Shown here: piece after piece, positions 9,272 to 18,652 of the stretch | Layout: every line of letters begins with the position of its first letter | How positions within the stretch are numbered: the stretch's first letter is position 1 | NCBI GenBank assembly: GCA_024397995.1 | Contig: CP073746.1 | Span: 2,539,501-2,603,500, forward strand | Direction: 5' to 3' | DNA: 64,000 bases | Origin: a bacterium SCSIO 12827 | Lineage (GTDB): Bacteria; Pseudomonadota; Alphaproteobacteria; Rhodospirillales; Casp-alpha2 | Notes under the pieces: generated by a model | What the model saw: the letters and a program-made list of their open reading frames with translations, nothing else | Databases searched by the model: none | Told to the model about the DNA's origin: nothing | Program-made: the position numbers and the translations under genes

Positions 9272-9813
9272 TGACGGAGACAGAAACATCCATGGTCCAC
9301 GACGTTCGGAAAAGTGAGCCCACGGATCAGCCAGGAATTTTCAAGCGCTATCCACGGGCATTCCCCGGGGAGAACCTCATCCCTTTGGTCGCGTCTCTGC
9401 TGGACGATCCTGCATCCGTACTGTCCCTAATTGCCCTATCGGCCTCTGAAATCACGGGACACGCAGCCTGTACATTCTGCAAACTTGAAGGGCAAAACCG
9501 GCGTGTAGCGCTGCTTGGTCCGATTGCAGTTGATCCTGACCACCAGAGGCAGGGAGTCGGCCAGGCCTTGGTAAGTGACGTCTTTACCCGCATGGCAGCA
9601 TGCGACATTGATCGGATTTTCGTACTCGGCGATCCCGCATATTACCAGCGGTTCGGCTTCGCGCCCGAAACCGGTGTCGAACCGCCCTATCCGTTACCTA
9701 AAGAATGGCGTAGCGCCTGGCAATCACGATTGCTGAATGGTGACGACACCAGTCTTTCCGATCGAATGGCTGTGCCCGCGCCGTGGCGTATTCCGGCCCT
9801 TTGGGGCCTTTAA
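9271..9813 (+). CDS. GNAT family N-acetyltransferase (YhbS-like)
   Basis: The 180-residue protein has a single GNAT domain with the acetyl-CoA loop DPDHQRQGVGQALVSDVF at about residues 88-105 and the YhbS-like ending VLGDPAYYQRFGFAPE. The acceptor is unknown. The ATG at 9271 is coupled to the stop of the gamma-glutamyltransferase-like gene; an internal ATG at 9292 is possible. The base composition is slightly lower in GC than its neighbours (for example CCCTAATTGCCCTATC), a mild hint of separate origin. It converges on ridA with stop codons overlapping by 4 bases. Confidence 0.82.
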   Translation: MTETETSMVHDVRKSEPTDQPGIFKRYPRAFPGENLIPLVASLLDDPASVLSLIALSASEITGHAACTFCKLEGQNRRVALLGPIAVDPDHQRQGVGQALVSDVFTRMAACDIDRIFVLGDPAYYQRFGFAPETGVEPPYPLPKEWRSAWQSRLLNGDDTSLSDRMAVPAPWRIPALWGL

Positions 9814-10208
9814 TCCGGTCGCTTCGCCACCATGTCGATCTCGACCAGCGCACCCCGCGCAAGGCCGGTGACGCCGACGGTGGTGCGCGCCGGCAGGCGG
9901 TCCGCCGGGAAATAGGATTTGTAGACCGCATTCATGGCTTCGTAGTCGCGTTCGAACCGCGTCAGGTAGAGGCGACACGACAGAACGTGGCTGAGGTCCA
10001 GCCCCAGTTCGCCGAGCACGATGATCAGGTTGTCCATGACGCGCCGCGTCTGGGCCTCGATCCCATCGGGCAGCGGCGCCGTGTCGTCGTTAGGGTCCGT
10101 CGGCATCTGGCCGGTCAGCTGTACCCAGCCGTCACATTCCACGGCATGACTGAAGGGGGCGACCGGCGCGGCGGCGCGGTCGAAGAAATGAAAGACCGGG
10201 CCGGCCAT
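9810..10208 (-). CDS. RidA family protein (YjgF/YER057c/UK114)
   Basis: This 132-residue single-domain protein has the RidA fold (AAAPVAPFSHAVECDGWVQLTGQ near the N-terminus, GVTGLARGALVEIDMVA at the end). Classical RidA hydrolyses reactive enamines/imines released by pyridoxal enzymes; it depends on an Arg in a C-terminal motif close to CVEARLP. Here that position reads ARGALVEID, so this may be a non-RidA subfamily (Rid4 to Rid7 type). The ATG at 10208 shares bases with the TGA of the cyclase-like gene (TGATG); a GTG directly before it is the alternative. Coupling to the cyclase-like gene is notable. Confidence 0.85.
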   Translation of the reverse strand: MAGPVFHFFDRAAAPVAPFSHAVECDGWVQLTGQMPTDPNDDTAPLPDGIEAQTRRVMDNLIIVLGELGLDLSHVLSCRLYLTRFERDYEAMNAVYKSYFPADRLPARTTVGVTGLARGALVEIDMVAKRPD

Positions 10209-11422
10209 CACACGTATTCCTCGGTCTCGTAGACGAACCCGTCCAGGTCGCCCGTCTGGAAGCCGAGATAGATCGGCCCGCCGCCCGAACGGTAGATGTT
10301 GACCTTGGCGTTGTAGACTTTGCGGCTAAGCCCGTGCTTGTCGCGCAGGATGTAGCGCTTGACCCCGAATTGACCTGAATCCAGGCGCTCGCCGGTCAGG
10401 TAGCACTGAATCGATTCCACGTTCTCGCCGGACAGTTCCATGCCTTCCAGGTGCGACAGCGACTGCCGCGTGCGTTCGATGAATTCCGAAGTGCCGATGC
10501 GCTTGATCGCGCCCGTGTCGTTTTCGCGCATGTCGACATGGAAGTCGCCGACCACGATCTGTCCCGGCAGGGCGTGGTCGATCATGCGCGCCAGTTCGAT
10601 GGTCACGTCGCCGACGATATAGCTGTAAACCGTCGGGCGAAGCCCTTCGGACTGGAAGAATTCGTAATGGGGCCCGACATGGAACGACGCCCGCAGCCGC
10701 GGCGTGGTGTTGGCCTTGCCCTTGGAGCGCGCGATGGCGTTGTCGGCCAGCACCAGATGCATCAGATGGTACAGGTTGACGTTGGATTCGATGCTGCGGT
10801 CGCGGTTCCAGATGTAAAAGCCGTCGCCGGTGGTCGAGCGCGCGAACTGGATGTCCAGGTTGCGGGCCAGCATCTTGGAAAACGACGCGTTGACGGAATA
10901 GGCCAGGCTGTTCAACTGCGTCACCTGTTCAAGCGGCGAAAAAAGCGAAAAGCCGACGATGTCGAACAGCGCCACGGCGCCGTTGCGGATATAGGAAATG
11001 CTGTAGCGGCGAACGACGGCTTCCAACAGATCGTCGGCCAGATCCTCGCCGGGGGTGAAGCTGAGCTCGACCCGGTTGGGTTCATACCCGAAGTACTTGG
11101 CGATGGTGTCGAAGCCTTCTTCGTCAGTCAGCGTATTGCCGGCGATCACCTCGTCCACGAATTGCAGGCTGTCCGCCGCCTCGCCCGCCGTTCGGGCCGC
11201 CATTTCACCCAGGATGTAATGGGGGATGACCAGCACGCGGATGCCCCTGCCCGCCGGCGTCCAGGCCAAAACGATGTTGCGGCCCAGCCCCCACAGGCGA
11301 TGCAGTGCCTTATCCAGTTCCTCGACATAACTGCGGGCAGCGGTCGACAGTTCGTCAAGCGACGCCCGATCCAAAACCGGCGGACTGAAACCGTCCGTGT
11401 CGTGAATGCTGTCGTTCATCAA
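10208..11422 (-). CDS. Class III nucleotidyl cyclase-like protein, probably degenerate
   Basis: The 404-residue protein has an unrecognised N-terminal region (1-145) and a class III cyclase-like domain from about 147 to 300. The first metal aspartate is D154 in FDIVGFSLFS, the second D200 in TTGDGFYIW, and the end of the core reads YIVGDVTIELARMIDHALPG. In active cyclases this last block is usually GDxVNxAARL; here R279 is kept but the transition-state Asn is replaced by I275. The protein may therefore be a non-catalytic nucleotide sensor or use another chemistry. A further 100 residues follow the domain. No membrane segment is visible, so it is likely cytoplasmic. It is translationally coupled to the RidA gene downstream. 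Confidence 0.68.
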   Translation of the reverse strand: MMNDSIHDTDGFSPPVLDRASLDELSTAARSYVEELDKALHRLWGLGRNIVLAWTPAGRGIRVLVIPHYILGEMAARTAGEAADSLQFVDEVIAGNTLTDEEGFDTIAKYFGYEPNRVELSFTPGEDLADDLLEAVVRRYSISYIRNGAVALFDIVGFSLFSPLEQVTQLNSLAYSVNASFSKMLARNLDIQFARSTTGDGFYIWNRDRSIESNVNLYHLMHLVLADNAIARSKGKANTTPRLRASFHVGPHYEFFQSEGLRPTVYSYIVGDVTIELARMIDHALPGQIVVGDFHVDMRENDTGAIKRIGTSEFIERTRQSLSHLEGMELSGENVESIQCYLTGERLDSGQFGVKRYILRDKHGLSRKVYNAKVNIYRSGGGPIYLGFQTGDLDGFVYETEEYV

Positions 11423-11577
11423 CCGATCCTTCCCGGCCGAACCTTACGGCCGGGTGCCGCGCGAAATACGCCGGTAAACCCCAGGCACCCGGACAGTCCG
11501 GGCGCAGGTAGTGTAACGACGGGGTCCCTCGCCGCACAAGTCATTGAATTTACTTGGCTGAGTATGCCTGAAATTAC

Positions 11578-11901
11578 TTAAGCGAGTTTTACCGCCGTGC
11601 CGTTCGCGCTGACCATCAGCATGCAGGACTTGTCCGACGAGATGGCCTCGTAATCCAGATCAACGGCGACGATCGCGTCCGCACCCAGTTCCGCCGCCCG
11701 CGCCTGCATATCCTCAAGCGCGAATTCCTTGGCCTTCTGCAATTCCTTTTCATAGGCGCCGGAACGGCCGCCGACGATGTCGCGAATGCCCGCGAAAAAG
11801 TCCTTGAAGATGTTGGTCCCCATGACCGCATCGCCGGACACGACGCCCAGATAGGCGCTGACTTGGCGGCCTTCGACGGAATCGGTGGTGGTGATGATCA
11901 T
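11578..11901 (-). CDS. YbjQ family heavy-metal-binding-domain protein (UPF0145)
   Basis: The 107-residue protein matches YbjQ/UPF0145 throughout: [21 protein letters not shown] at the start, [20 protein letters not shown] in the middle, and [17 protein letters not shown] followed by [11 protein letters not shown] at the end. Family members form pentamers and have no settled function. I chose ATG at 11901 because AAGGAAACAGGA precedes it; the frame stays open upstream but lacks family similarity. It lies 43 bases downstream of the ABC1 kinase gene on the same strand. Confidence 0.9.
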   Translation of the reverse strand: MIITTTDSVEGRQVSAYLGVVSGDAVMGTNIFKDFFAGIRDIVGGRSGAYEKELQKAKEFALEDMQARAAELGADAIVAVDLDYEAISSDKSCMLMVSANGTAVKLA

Positions 11902-11944
11902 TCCTGTTTCCTTCCCTTTGCTGCTTCGGCTCGATTGCTGGCCC

Positions 11945-13300
11945 TTAGTAAACCGGCGGCACGCCGGCCTGTGCAAGTGATTCAGTCTGGCGGGCGCGCA
12001 GGCGGTCCAGATCGAAGTCGTCGATCAGGTCGTGGAACATCCGGTGCCAGTTGATTTCCGCCCTAAGATGCGTGAACACGCTGCCCAACCCGATGGCCGC
12101 CCGGTCCATCAGCACGAATTCCCGGGGCGGCGTAACCCCGCCCAGTTCACGTAGTTTCTTGTGCACGTTGGCGGCGATGCCGGCACCGTATGCCGTGCCG
12201 CCCGTCTCCTGAATGCTCTGCACCCGGTCAGCCAGCAAGGGGCCGTAGAGGAACCGCGCCCATTCATTCAGAACGGCGATCATTTCCTTGGACGGGTTCT
12301 CGAACCCCCAGGTTTCATAGGCATGGACGGCCAAGGCTTCGTCATCGGTGCTGAGTGCGGTGTACAGGTCGATCACCGCACCTACGAATTCCGGGCGGAA
12401 CACACGGATACAGCCGAAATCCAACAGGTTCACCGTGGCGTCCGGGCGCACCGAATAATTACCCAGGTGCGGATCACCGTGAATCACCCCGAAGAAATAG
12501 AACGGCACGTACCAGGCGCGAAACATGTTGAGCGCGATGGCGTTGCGGTGTTTCAGGCTGCTGTCCACCTGATCCATCAGGGGAGCGCCGCTCAGCCAGG
12601 TCATGGTCAACAGTCGGTCGGTGGACAGGTCGTCCACGACGTCGGGCACATGCACCCCCGCCTCGTCCGCCAACATGGCCCGGTACAGCGCCATGTTGCG
12701 GGCTTCCCGACCGTAATCCAATTCCTCGCGCAGCCGTTCCTTCAATTCCAAATGGATCTGCGACGGGTCGATGGCGCGGTCGTAGCGGCGGTAGAGGGCG
12801 AACACGGCCTTAAGCTGCGACAGGTCCGCCTCCACCGCGGACGCCATGTCGGGGTATTGGATTTTGCAGGCGAGGTCACGGCCGTCGTGTGATTTGGCCC
12901 GATGGACCTGTCCCAGGGATGCCGCCGCCGCGGCCTCGCGCTCGAACGCCCCGAACCGAGTCTGCCAGTCCGGCCCCAATTCGGACGCCATCCGCCGGCG
13001 CACGAAAGCCCAGCCCATGGGCGGTGCCGACGTCTGCAATTTGCGCAGTTCATGGACGTATTCGTCGGGCAAAAGGTCCGGCACCGTGGCCAGAATCTGC
13101 GCGACCTTCATCAAGGGCCCCTTGAGGCCGCCCAGCGCCGCCTGCAGGTCGGCGGCATGCACGCCCTTGTCCAATTCCAGACCGAACAGCCGATTGCCCG
13201 CCAATTTCGCCGCCAACCCGCCGACCGTGCCGCCGACCCGGGCATAGCGCCGGACCCGCCCGGCAACCGTATTCCTGTCCGATGGCGGGCGATCAGACAT
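11945..13300 (-). CDS. ABC1/AarF (UbiB-like) atypical kinase
   Basis: The 451-residue protein carries the ABC1 signature: the KxGQ-like motif [11 protein letters not shown] near residue 62, an Ala-rich nucleotide loop [13 protein letters not shown], the catalytic HGDPHLGNY at about 275, and [10 protein letters not shown] as the metal-binding DFG. Family members (UbiB, COQ8) are ATPases needed for ubiquinone biosynthesis. The C-terminal tandem membrane helices typical of E. coli UbiB are missing, so this is a soluble ADCK3-like member. It overlaps the upstream alpha/beta hydrolase gene by 8 bases. The pairing with COQ9 elsewhere in the window supports a quinone role, but the exact function is inferred. 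Confidence 0.88.
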   Translation of the reverse strand: MSDRPPSDRNTVAGRVRRYARVGGTVGGLAAKLAGNRLFGLELDKGVHAADLQAALGGLKGPLMKVAQILATVPDLLPDEYVHELRKLQTSAPPMGWAFVRRRMASELGPDWQTRFGAFEREAAAAASLGQVHRAKSHDGRDLACKIQYPDMASAVEADLSQLKAVFALYRRYDRAIDPSQIHLELKERLREELDYGREARNMALYRAMLADEAGVHVPDVVDDLSTDRLLTMTWLSGAPLMDQVDSSLKHRNAIALNMFRAWYVPFYFFGVIHGDPHLGNYSVRPDATVNLLDFGCIRVFRPEFVGAVIDLYTALSTDDEALAVHAYETWGFENPSKEMIAVLNEWARFLYGPLLADRVQSIQETGGTAYGAGIAANVHKKLRELGGVTPPREFVLMDRAAIGLGSVFTHLRAEINWHRMFHDLIDDFDLDRLRARQTESLAQAGVPPVY

Positions 13301-14105
13301 TCAGTTCCCTCAACCAGTCGGCGATGGTCTCGGCGGCCTCTTCCCAATCGTCTTCCAGCATCACCGCATGGCCCATGCCGTCGAAGATATGGGCCTGGGT
13401 GCCCAGGAAGGCCGCCGTGCCGTGGACGAAAGCGGGGGGGATCAGGTTGTCATGCTCCGCCCCCAACACTAGGGCCGGGATGCCGCGCAGGCCCATCATG
13501 GGCGGCATGAAGACCGTGTGCTGATCCATGACCGCGCGTCGACTTTCCATTTGGAACCAAGGCAGCAGACGTTCGGAAACGGCCTTCGGAACATGACTGT
13601 TGAAGATCGATTGATGCAGGGTTTCAAGGCTGTCCAGCGGTTCGCCCGTGGATTCGATGCGGGCAATCTCCCAGATCAGCATGGGCCGCGACAGCGCCAG
13701 GGCGACCGACGGACCGGCCAGACCCGTGGGCGGGACCGATGACATCAGAACGGCCGCCGCGACGTCCCGGTCCATGGCCAGCCGCTGGGCAACGAAACCA
13801 CCCATGGAATGACCGATCAGGACGGGCGGGCGCGGCAGGGTGTCGACGACCTCGGACACGGCATCGACGAAATCCTGAATGCCGAAGTCGTGCAGCTGAT
13901 CGTAATCAGGCATGCCCTTGCGTCCCGGCAGGTTGACCGCAAGGCAGGAAAACCCCTGCTTCCCAAAGTACGGCAGGAAATGTTCAGCCCAGGTCCAGGC
14001 CCCGGCGAAGGCGCCATGGATGAAGACCAGAGGCGCATGGTCGGAATCTTCGGGTGCGGGCCCCGCACGCAGCACGCGTTGGCCGGAGCCGGGCGCATCG
14101 GTCAT
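13293..14105 (-). CDS. Alpha/beta hydrolase
   Basis: The 270-residue protein shows the canonical fold: oxyanion region FIHGAFAGAWTW (residues 28-39), nucleophile elbow GHSMGG with S100, acid region LGAEHDNLIPP and the catalytic His in DGMGHAVMLE near the C-terminus. The substrate is not predictable. It overlaps the ABC1 kinase gene downstream by 8 bases and follows pepF by 3 bases, so pepF, this gene, the kinase and ybjQ probably form one transcription unit. Confidence 0.88.
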   Translation of the reverse strand: MTDAPGSGQRVLRAGPAPEDSDHAPLVFIHGAFAGAWTWAEHFLPYFGKQGFSCLAVNLPGRKGMPDYDQLHDFGIQDFVDAVSEVVDTLPRPPVLIGHSMGGFVAQRLAMDRDVAAAVLMSSVPPTGLAGPSVALALSRPMLIWEIARIESTGEPLDSLETLHQSIFNSHVPKAVSERLLPWFQMESRRAVMDQHTVFMPPMMGLRGIPALVLGAEHDNLIPPAFVHGTAAFLGTQAHIFDGMGHAVMLEDDWEEAAETIADWLRELNV

Positions 14106-14108
14106 TCC

Positions 14109-15944
14109 CTAAAATTCCTGTTCCAGTTCGTCGACGAACCCGGACAGCATGGACAGACCCCGGTGCCAGAAATCGGGATCCGACGCATCCAGCCCGAACG
14201 GCGCCAAAAGTTCCTTGTGGCGCAGCGTACCGCCCGCCCGCAGCATGTCCAGGTACTTGGCCTGGAAACCCGGATGGCCGCCCTGGAACACATCGTAAAG
14301 CGAATTCACCAGACAGTCGCCGAAGGCATAGGCGTAGACATAGAACGGCACATGCACGAAATGGGAGATATAGGCCCAATAATGCCGATATTCGTCGTCA
14401 TAGCGGAACGCCGGACCTAGGCTTTCGGTCTGCACGTCCATCCAGATGTCGCCCAGGCGTTCCGGCGAAAGTTCGCCCTTGGCCCGTTCGTCGTGAACTT
14501 TGGATTCGAACATGTGGAAAGCGATCTGGCGGACCACCGTGTTGAGCATGTCCTCGACCTTGCCGGCCAGCATGACCCGGCGGCGCGCCGGGTCGGTTTC
14601 GCCCGCCAGCATGGCGCGGAAGGTCAGCATCTCGCCGAACACGGATGCCGTCTCGGCCAGGGTTAGGGGCGTGTCGGCCAGAAGATTGCCCTGGGGCGCC
14701 GCCAATACCTGATGCACGCCATGGCCCAGTTCGTGGGCCAGGGTCATGACGTCGCGTGAGCGGCCGTGGAAATTCAACAGGATATAGGGATGGGCCGAGG
14801 GCACGGTGGGATGGGCGAAGGCACCTGAATCCTTGCCCGCCGTCGGCTGCGCGTCGATCCAGCGTTTGTCGAAGAACTGCTTGGCGATGTCGGCCATGTC
14901 AGGGTTGAAGGCCCCGTAGGCGCCCAGCACCGTATCCCGCGCTTCATCCCAGGAGTACTTGCGGTCGGCCGCCGTCGGCAGGGGCGCGTTACGATCCCAG
15001 TATTCCATCTGATCGACGCCGAACCATTTGGCCTTCAGCTTGTAATAGCGGTGCGACAGCTTGGGAAAGCTTTCGCGCACGGCGGTGACCAGGGCGTCCA
15101 CGACCTCGTCCTCGACCTGATTGGCCAGATTGCGGTAGGACACGGGCCGCGGGTAGCCGCGCGACTTGTCGTCGATGGCCTTGTCCTTGACCAGGGTGTT
15201 GTAGGTCAGGGAGAACAGCTTGATATTGTCGCCGAGCCCCTTGCCCACGGCCTTGGCGGCGCGCTTGCGCAGCTCGCGGTCGGGTTCGCTCAGCTTGTTG
15301 AGAGCACCCGACAGGGTCAGGTCCTCACCATCGACGGGAAAGCGCAGACCGGCCAGGGTTTCCTCGAACAGGCGGTTCCAGGCCGCCGCCCCCGTGACGT
15401 GGCGTTCGTGCAGCGCTTGTTCCAGTTCGTCCGACAGCTGATAAGGCCGGAACGCGCGCAGGTCGTGCAGCCAGGGCGCATAGCGGGACAGCGCCGTGCT
15501 TTCCGCCATTTGCGCATCCAGGCGCGCGTCCTCGATGCGGTTCAGTTCCAGGGTGAAGAACAGGGTCAGGGTCGAAATGTCGGTGACCCGTTCCTGCATG
15601 GATTGTTGGAACCGCGCACTGGCGCCGTCTTCCATGTTCTCCGCAAACTTCAATCCGGCGAAGCTCATGATTCGGCCCAGGCGCTCGCCGATGGCTTCAT
15701 ATTCCTGAACAGCCTTGCCCAGGTCATCGCCCGAAAGCGCGGCCAGACGGCCCTTGTAGGCCTCGGCAAAGGCCGCCGCCCGTTCCTGCGCCCAAGCCAG
15801 ATCGGTCTCGATTACCGCGTCATCGGGCCCTTTGTAGAGGTCCGCCAGGTTCCAACGCGGCAAATCACCCATGGGCACCGCTGGCGCGGCACCTGTGTCG
15901 GGGCTGCGGGGGGCGGAAACATCTGAACGGCGGATATCGGTCAT
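14109..15944 (-). CDS. pepF: Oligoendopeptidase F (M3 family)
   Basis: This 611-residue cytoplasmic zinc peptidase cleaves short peptides. The zinc site HELGH lies near residue 400 in LAHELGHGVHQVLA; the third ligand is expected in TLAETASVFGE about 28 residues later. The frame is open upstream to 16199, but that part would overlap the divergent acyl-CoA synthetase gene and has no family similarity. The ATG at 15944 (MTDIRRSDVSAP) has AAGG about 10 bases upstream; an ATG three codons earlier (15953) is the alternative. It heads a four-gene minus-strand unit. Confidence 0.93.
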   Translation of the reverse strand: MTDIRRSDVSAPRSPDTGAAPAVPMGDLPRWNLADLYKGPDDAVIETDLAWAQERAAAFAEAYKGRLAALSGDDLGKAVQEYEAIGERLGRIMSFAGLKFAENMEDGASARFQQSMQERVTDISTLTLFFTLELNRIEDARLDAQMAESTALSRYAPWLHDLRAFRPYQLSDELEQALHERHVTGAAAWNRLFEETLAGLRFPVDGEDLTLSGALNKLSEPDRELRKRAAKAVGKGLGDNIKLFSLTYNTLVKDKAIDDKSRGYPRPVSYRNLANQVEDEVVDALVTAVRESFPKLSHRYYKLKAKWFGVDQMEYWDRNAPLPTAADRKYSWDEARDTVLGAYGAFNPDMADIAKQFFDKRWIDAQPTAGKDSGAFAHPTVPSAHPYILLNFHGRSRDVMTLAHELGHGVHQVLAAPQGNLLADTPLTLAETASVFGEMLTFRAMLAGETDPARRRVMLAGKVEDMLNTVVRQIAFHMFESKVHDERAKGELSPERLGDIWMDVQTESLGPAFRYDDEYRHYWAYISHFVHVPFYVYAYAFGDCLVNSLYDVFQGGHPGFQAKYLDMLRAGGTLRHKELLAPFGLDASDPDFWHRGLSMLSGFVDELEQEF

Positions 15945-15983
15945 GGCTTGCATCCCTTCGGGGCATACGTAAAGTTCTCCCTG

Positions 15984-16012
15984 GATATAGAGTGGTTGCG
16001 GGTCAACGACAA
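15984..16012 (-). promoter_or_regulatory. Candidate sigma-70 type promoter of pepF
   Basis: On the minus strand TTGTCG (16012-16007) and TATATC (15989-15984) are 17 bases apart, placed about 40 to 70 bases before the pepF ATG in the 89-base gap to the divergent acyl-CoA synthetase gene. Eye-based call. Confidence 0.4.
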
Positions 16013-16033
16013 CCGGGGGGAGTCTGAGGGAAA

Positions 16034-17821
16034 ATGAGCACTTACGCATGGCCGAACCTGGCAGCAATGTTTTATGCCCAGGCGGCGGAACTGGGCGACC
16101 GCCCGTTCCTGTGGGAAAAATCGGGCGGCGCCTACTGGCCGTTGAGCTGGGGCGACACGGCGTCGCGGGTGTCGCGCTTGGCGCGCGGGCTGCAGGCATT
16201 GGGCGTGAAGCCGGGCGACCGCGTGGTCCTGGTTTCGGAAAACCGGGCCAACTGGCTGATTTCCGACGTCGCCATCATGACCACGGGCGCCATCACCACC
16301 CCCGCCTATATCACCAACACGGAAGCCGACCATCTGCACATCCTGGAAGATTCGGATGCCGTCGGCGTTATCGTTTCGACCAAACGCCTGGCTGAACGCC
16401 TGTTGCCGGCAGCCCACCGGGCGGACGTCTGCAAGTTCGTGATCTCCATGGAGCCGATCGAGCTCGCGCAATCCTTCAGCTTCGACCTGCATCAATGGGA
16501 CGACGTGCTGGCCATGGGCCAGGTCGGCCATGACAACATGGTCGCCATGGCGAACAGCCGAAGCATCGATGACACGGCCTGCATCATCTATACATCGGGC
16601 ACGGGCGGAAAACCGAAGGGCGTGATGCTGTCGCACAAGGCGATCCTGCACAACGTCGAAGGTGCCACGGACGCGCTGCGCGAAATCGGCCTGGATGCCG
16701 AGGTGTTCCTGTCGTTTCTGCCCTTGAGCCATTCCTACGAACATACGGGTGGCCAGTTCTTCCCCATGTCGATTGGCGCCGAAATCTATTACGCCGAAGG
16801 CGTTGAACATCTGGTCAACAACATGGCCGAAGCCCAGCCGACCATCATGACCGCCGTGCCGCGCCTGTATGAAAGCATGCGCGCGCGCATCGAACGGGGT
16901 GTCGAGGCCGCCGGGGGCGCCAAGGAAAAACTGTTCCGCAAGGCCGTGGCGCTCGGCACCAAGCGCTACCTGGATCCGAACAGCCTGGGCCCGATCGAAC
17001 GCCTTCAGGACGCCGTGTTGGACAAACTGGTCCGCGCCAAGGTCAAGGCCCGGTTCGGCGGGCGGCTGAAGGCCCTGGTTTCCGGCGGCGCGCCCCTGAA
17101 CCCGGAGGTCGGCATCTATTTCACGGCGCTGGGTCTGCGCATCCTGCAAGGCTACGGCCAGACGGAATCGGCACCCGTGATCAGTGTCAACCGCCCCGTG
17201 AAGGTCAAGATGCACACCGTCGGCCCGCCGATGAAGAACACCCATGTCAGGATCGCGAACGACGGCGAAATCCTGGTTCAGGGCGATCTGGTCATGCAGG
17301 GATACTGGCGCGACGAGGACGCAACGGCCCAGGCGATCAAGGATGGCTGGCTGCACACCGGCGACGTCGGCCATCTGGACGACGACGGCTATCTGGTCAT
17401 CACCGACCGCAAGAAAGACATCATCGTCAATTCCGGCGGCGACAACATCGCGCCGCAGCGGGTCGAGGGCGCCATCATCCTGGAGCCGGAATTCGCCCAG
17501 GCCATGGTCTACGGCGACAAGCGCCCGCATCTGGTGGCGCTGGTGGTGCCCGACGCCGACTGGCTGAAGGACTGGGCCGTCGCCAACGGCGTTTCCGGCA
17601 GCCTGTCGGAGCTGGCCGGCGACGCCGACCTGCACAAGGCCCTGGCCGCCGCCATGGACCGCATCAACAGCAAGCTCAACAATATCGAAAAGGTCCGCCG
17701 CTTCATCGTCGCCGACGCGCCCTTCACCGTCGATAACGAGCAGATGACGCCGACGCTCAAGGTGCGCCGCCACGTGATCCGGCAGATCTACGGGGCGCAC
17801 CTGGAACGTCTCTATGGTTGA
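16034..17821 (+). CDS. Long-chain acyl-CoA synthetase (AMP-forming)
   Basis: The 595-residue enzyme activates fatty acids to acyl-CoA with ATP. Motifs of the AMP-forming family are present: P-loop IYTSGTGGKPKGVMLSHKA at about residues 191-208, YGQTESAPV near 376, the hinge region GWLHTGDVGHLDDDGYLVITD at about 440-460 and the nearby DRKKDIIVNSGGDNIAPQ. The long middle insertion and overall length fit the eukaryotic-like ACSL/FAA group (FadD15 type) rather than E. coli FadD. GGGGGGAGTCTGAGGGAAA before the ATG contains the ribosome site. The stop region overlaps the convergent acetyltransferase gene by 10 bases. Confidence 0.93.
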   Translation: MSTYAWPNLAAMFYAQAAELGDRPFLWEKSGGAYWPLSWGDTASRVSRLARGLQALGVKPGDRVVLVSENRANWLISDVAIMTTGAITTPAYITNTEADHLHILEDSDAVGVIVSTKRLAERLLPAAHRADVCKFVISMEPIELAQSFSFDLHQWDDVLAMGQVGHDNMVAMANSRSIDDTACIIYTSGTGGKPKGVMLSHKAILHNVEGATDALREIGLDAEVFLSFLPLSHSYEHTGGQFFPMSIGAEIYYAEGVEHLVNNMAEAQPTIMTAVPRLYESMRARIERGVEAAGGAKEKLFRKAVALGTKRYLDPNSLGPIERLQDAVLDKLVRAKVKARFGGRLKALVSGGAPLNPEVGIYFTALGLRILQGYGQTESAPVISVNRPVKVKMHTVGPPMKNTHVRIANDGEILVQGDLVMQGYWRDEDATAQAIKDGWLHTGDVGHLDDDGYLVITDRKKDIIVNSGGDNIAPQRVEGAIILEPEFAQAMVYGDKRPHLVALVVPDADWLKDWAVANGVSGSLSELAGDADLHKALAAAMDRINSKLNNIEKVRRFIVADAPFTVDNEQMTPTLKVRRHVIRQIYGAHLERLYG

Positions 17822-18450
17822 TCCGGCGGGCTGACCAGTCCCGGCCACAGGGACGCGGGATCGAAGATTGCCGGGAACCAGGCCTTGCTGTCCTCGACCG
17901 CTTCTTCCATGAACGAGAAGTAGCTGGGCCAGGCCGGCAGGATGCGTCCCTCGACCTCGCCTTCGTCGAAGCTCAGTTCGGCTTCGAACTTGGACGCGAT
18001 CTTCTGCATCTTGCGGTTTTCCGTCATGCACAGCATGTACACCCGGTCGATGCAGCGGTTGCGCGCGATGGTCAGCACCCGGCGCAACAGCGCCGTGCCG
18101 ACGCCCGCGTTCTGCCACGGGCCTTCGACGGAGAACGCGACCTCGGCCATGATCCGCGGCATCAGACGCACCCGTATCAGTTCCCCGACCCCCCGCAATT
18201 CGCCGTCGATGAAGGCGCCGCCGACCACGGCGGCCGACCAGTCGAGCCGCGCGCAATATTCGTCGATTGCGGTGTCGGTAACCCCACCCCAGAAGCGCAA
18301 ATGGCGATCATGGGGCTCAAGGCGCTTGAGGTGGCCTGCGAGCAAGTCTCCGTCCGCCGCCGTCAGCTTGCGAAAACTGGGCGGCGCGGCCGTATCCTGA
18401 ACGGACACGGCCATGCCGGCGGGTTTGGTGTCCTTAATATCGTTGGCCAT
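17812..18450 (-). CDS. GNAT family N-acetyltransferase
   Basis: The 212-residue protein has an N-terminal 25-residue extension and a GNAT domain with the acetyl-CoA loop WQNAGVGTALLRRVLTIA at about residues 113-130. The segment LEPHDRHLRFWGGVTDTAIDEY resembles the domain fused to protein acyltransferase Pat-like proteins (RFF/RFW-x-x-x). The acceptor is unknown. It converges on the acyl-CoA synthetase gene with a 10-base overlap. A role in acylation control of that enzyme would be attractive but is only a guess from position. Confidence 0.82.
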   Translation of the reverse strand: MANDIKDTKPAGMAVSVQDTAAPPSFRKLTAADGDLLAGHLKRLEPHDRHLRFWGGVTDTAIDEYCARLDWSAAVVGGAFIDGELRGVGELIRVRLMPRIMAEVAFSVEGPWQNAGVGTALLRRVLTIARNRCIDRVYMLCMTENRKMQKIASKFEAELSFDEGEVEGRILPAWPSYFSFMEEAVEDSKAWFPAIFDPASLWPGLVSPPDQP

Positions 18451-18652
18451 GGAAGATCTTCCTTTTCAGCCGGGGCCGATTAAAGCCCGATTGGCAAAAG
18501 CGTCTTCCCCCTGGAACTCCTTTTCGAGCGAGCACAGGCAATCATATGGGCACGATATGCTGCACCGCAATATAACTTTCGTTAAGTTTTTAAGACGCTT
18601 GGAACAGACCTATTGCGCTGCGGTATAAAATAACCGCAACCGGGCCACCGCC

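Noticed and set aside
15945-16199. N-terminal extension of PepF to 16199
   Set aside because: It would overlap the divergent synthetase gene and its presumed promoter and has no peptidase similarity.
15941-18256. A 771-codon open frame on the minus strand opposite the acyl-CoA synthetase gene
   Set aside because: It is a shadow caused by high GC at third positions: the composition (His/Arg/Asp/Gly/Val-rich) is that of an antisense frame, while the plus-strand frame has complete family motifs.
18619-18638. TGCGGT/ACCGCA inverted repeat after the nitroreductase gene considered as a terminator
   Set aside because: The stem is only six bases with an 8-base loop and no T tract follows on the minus strand.
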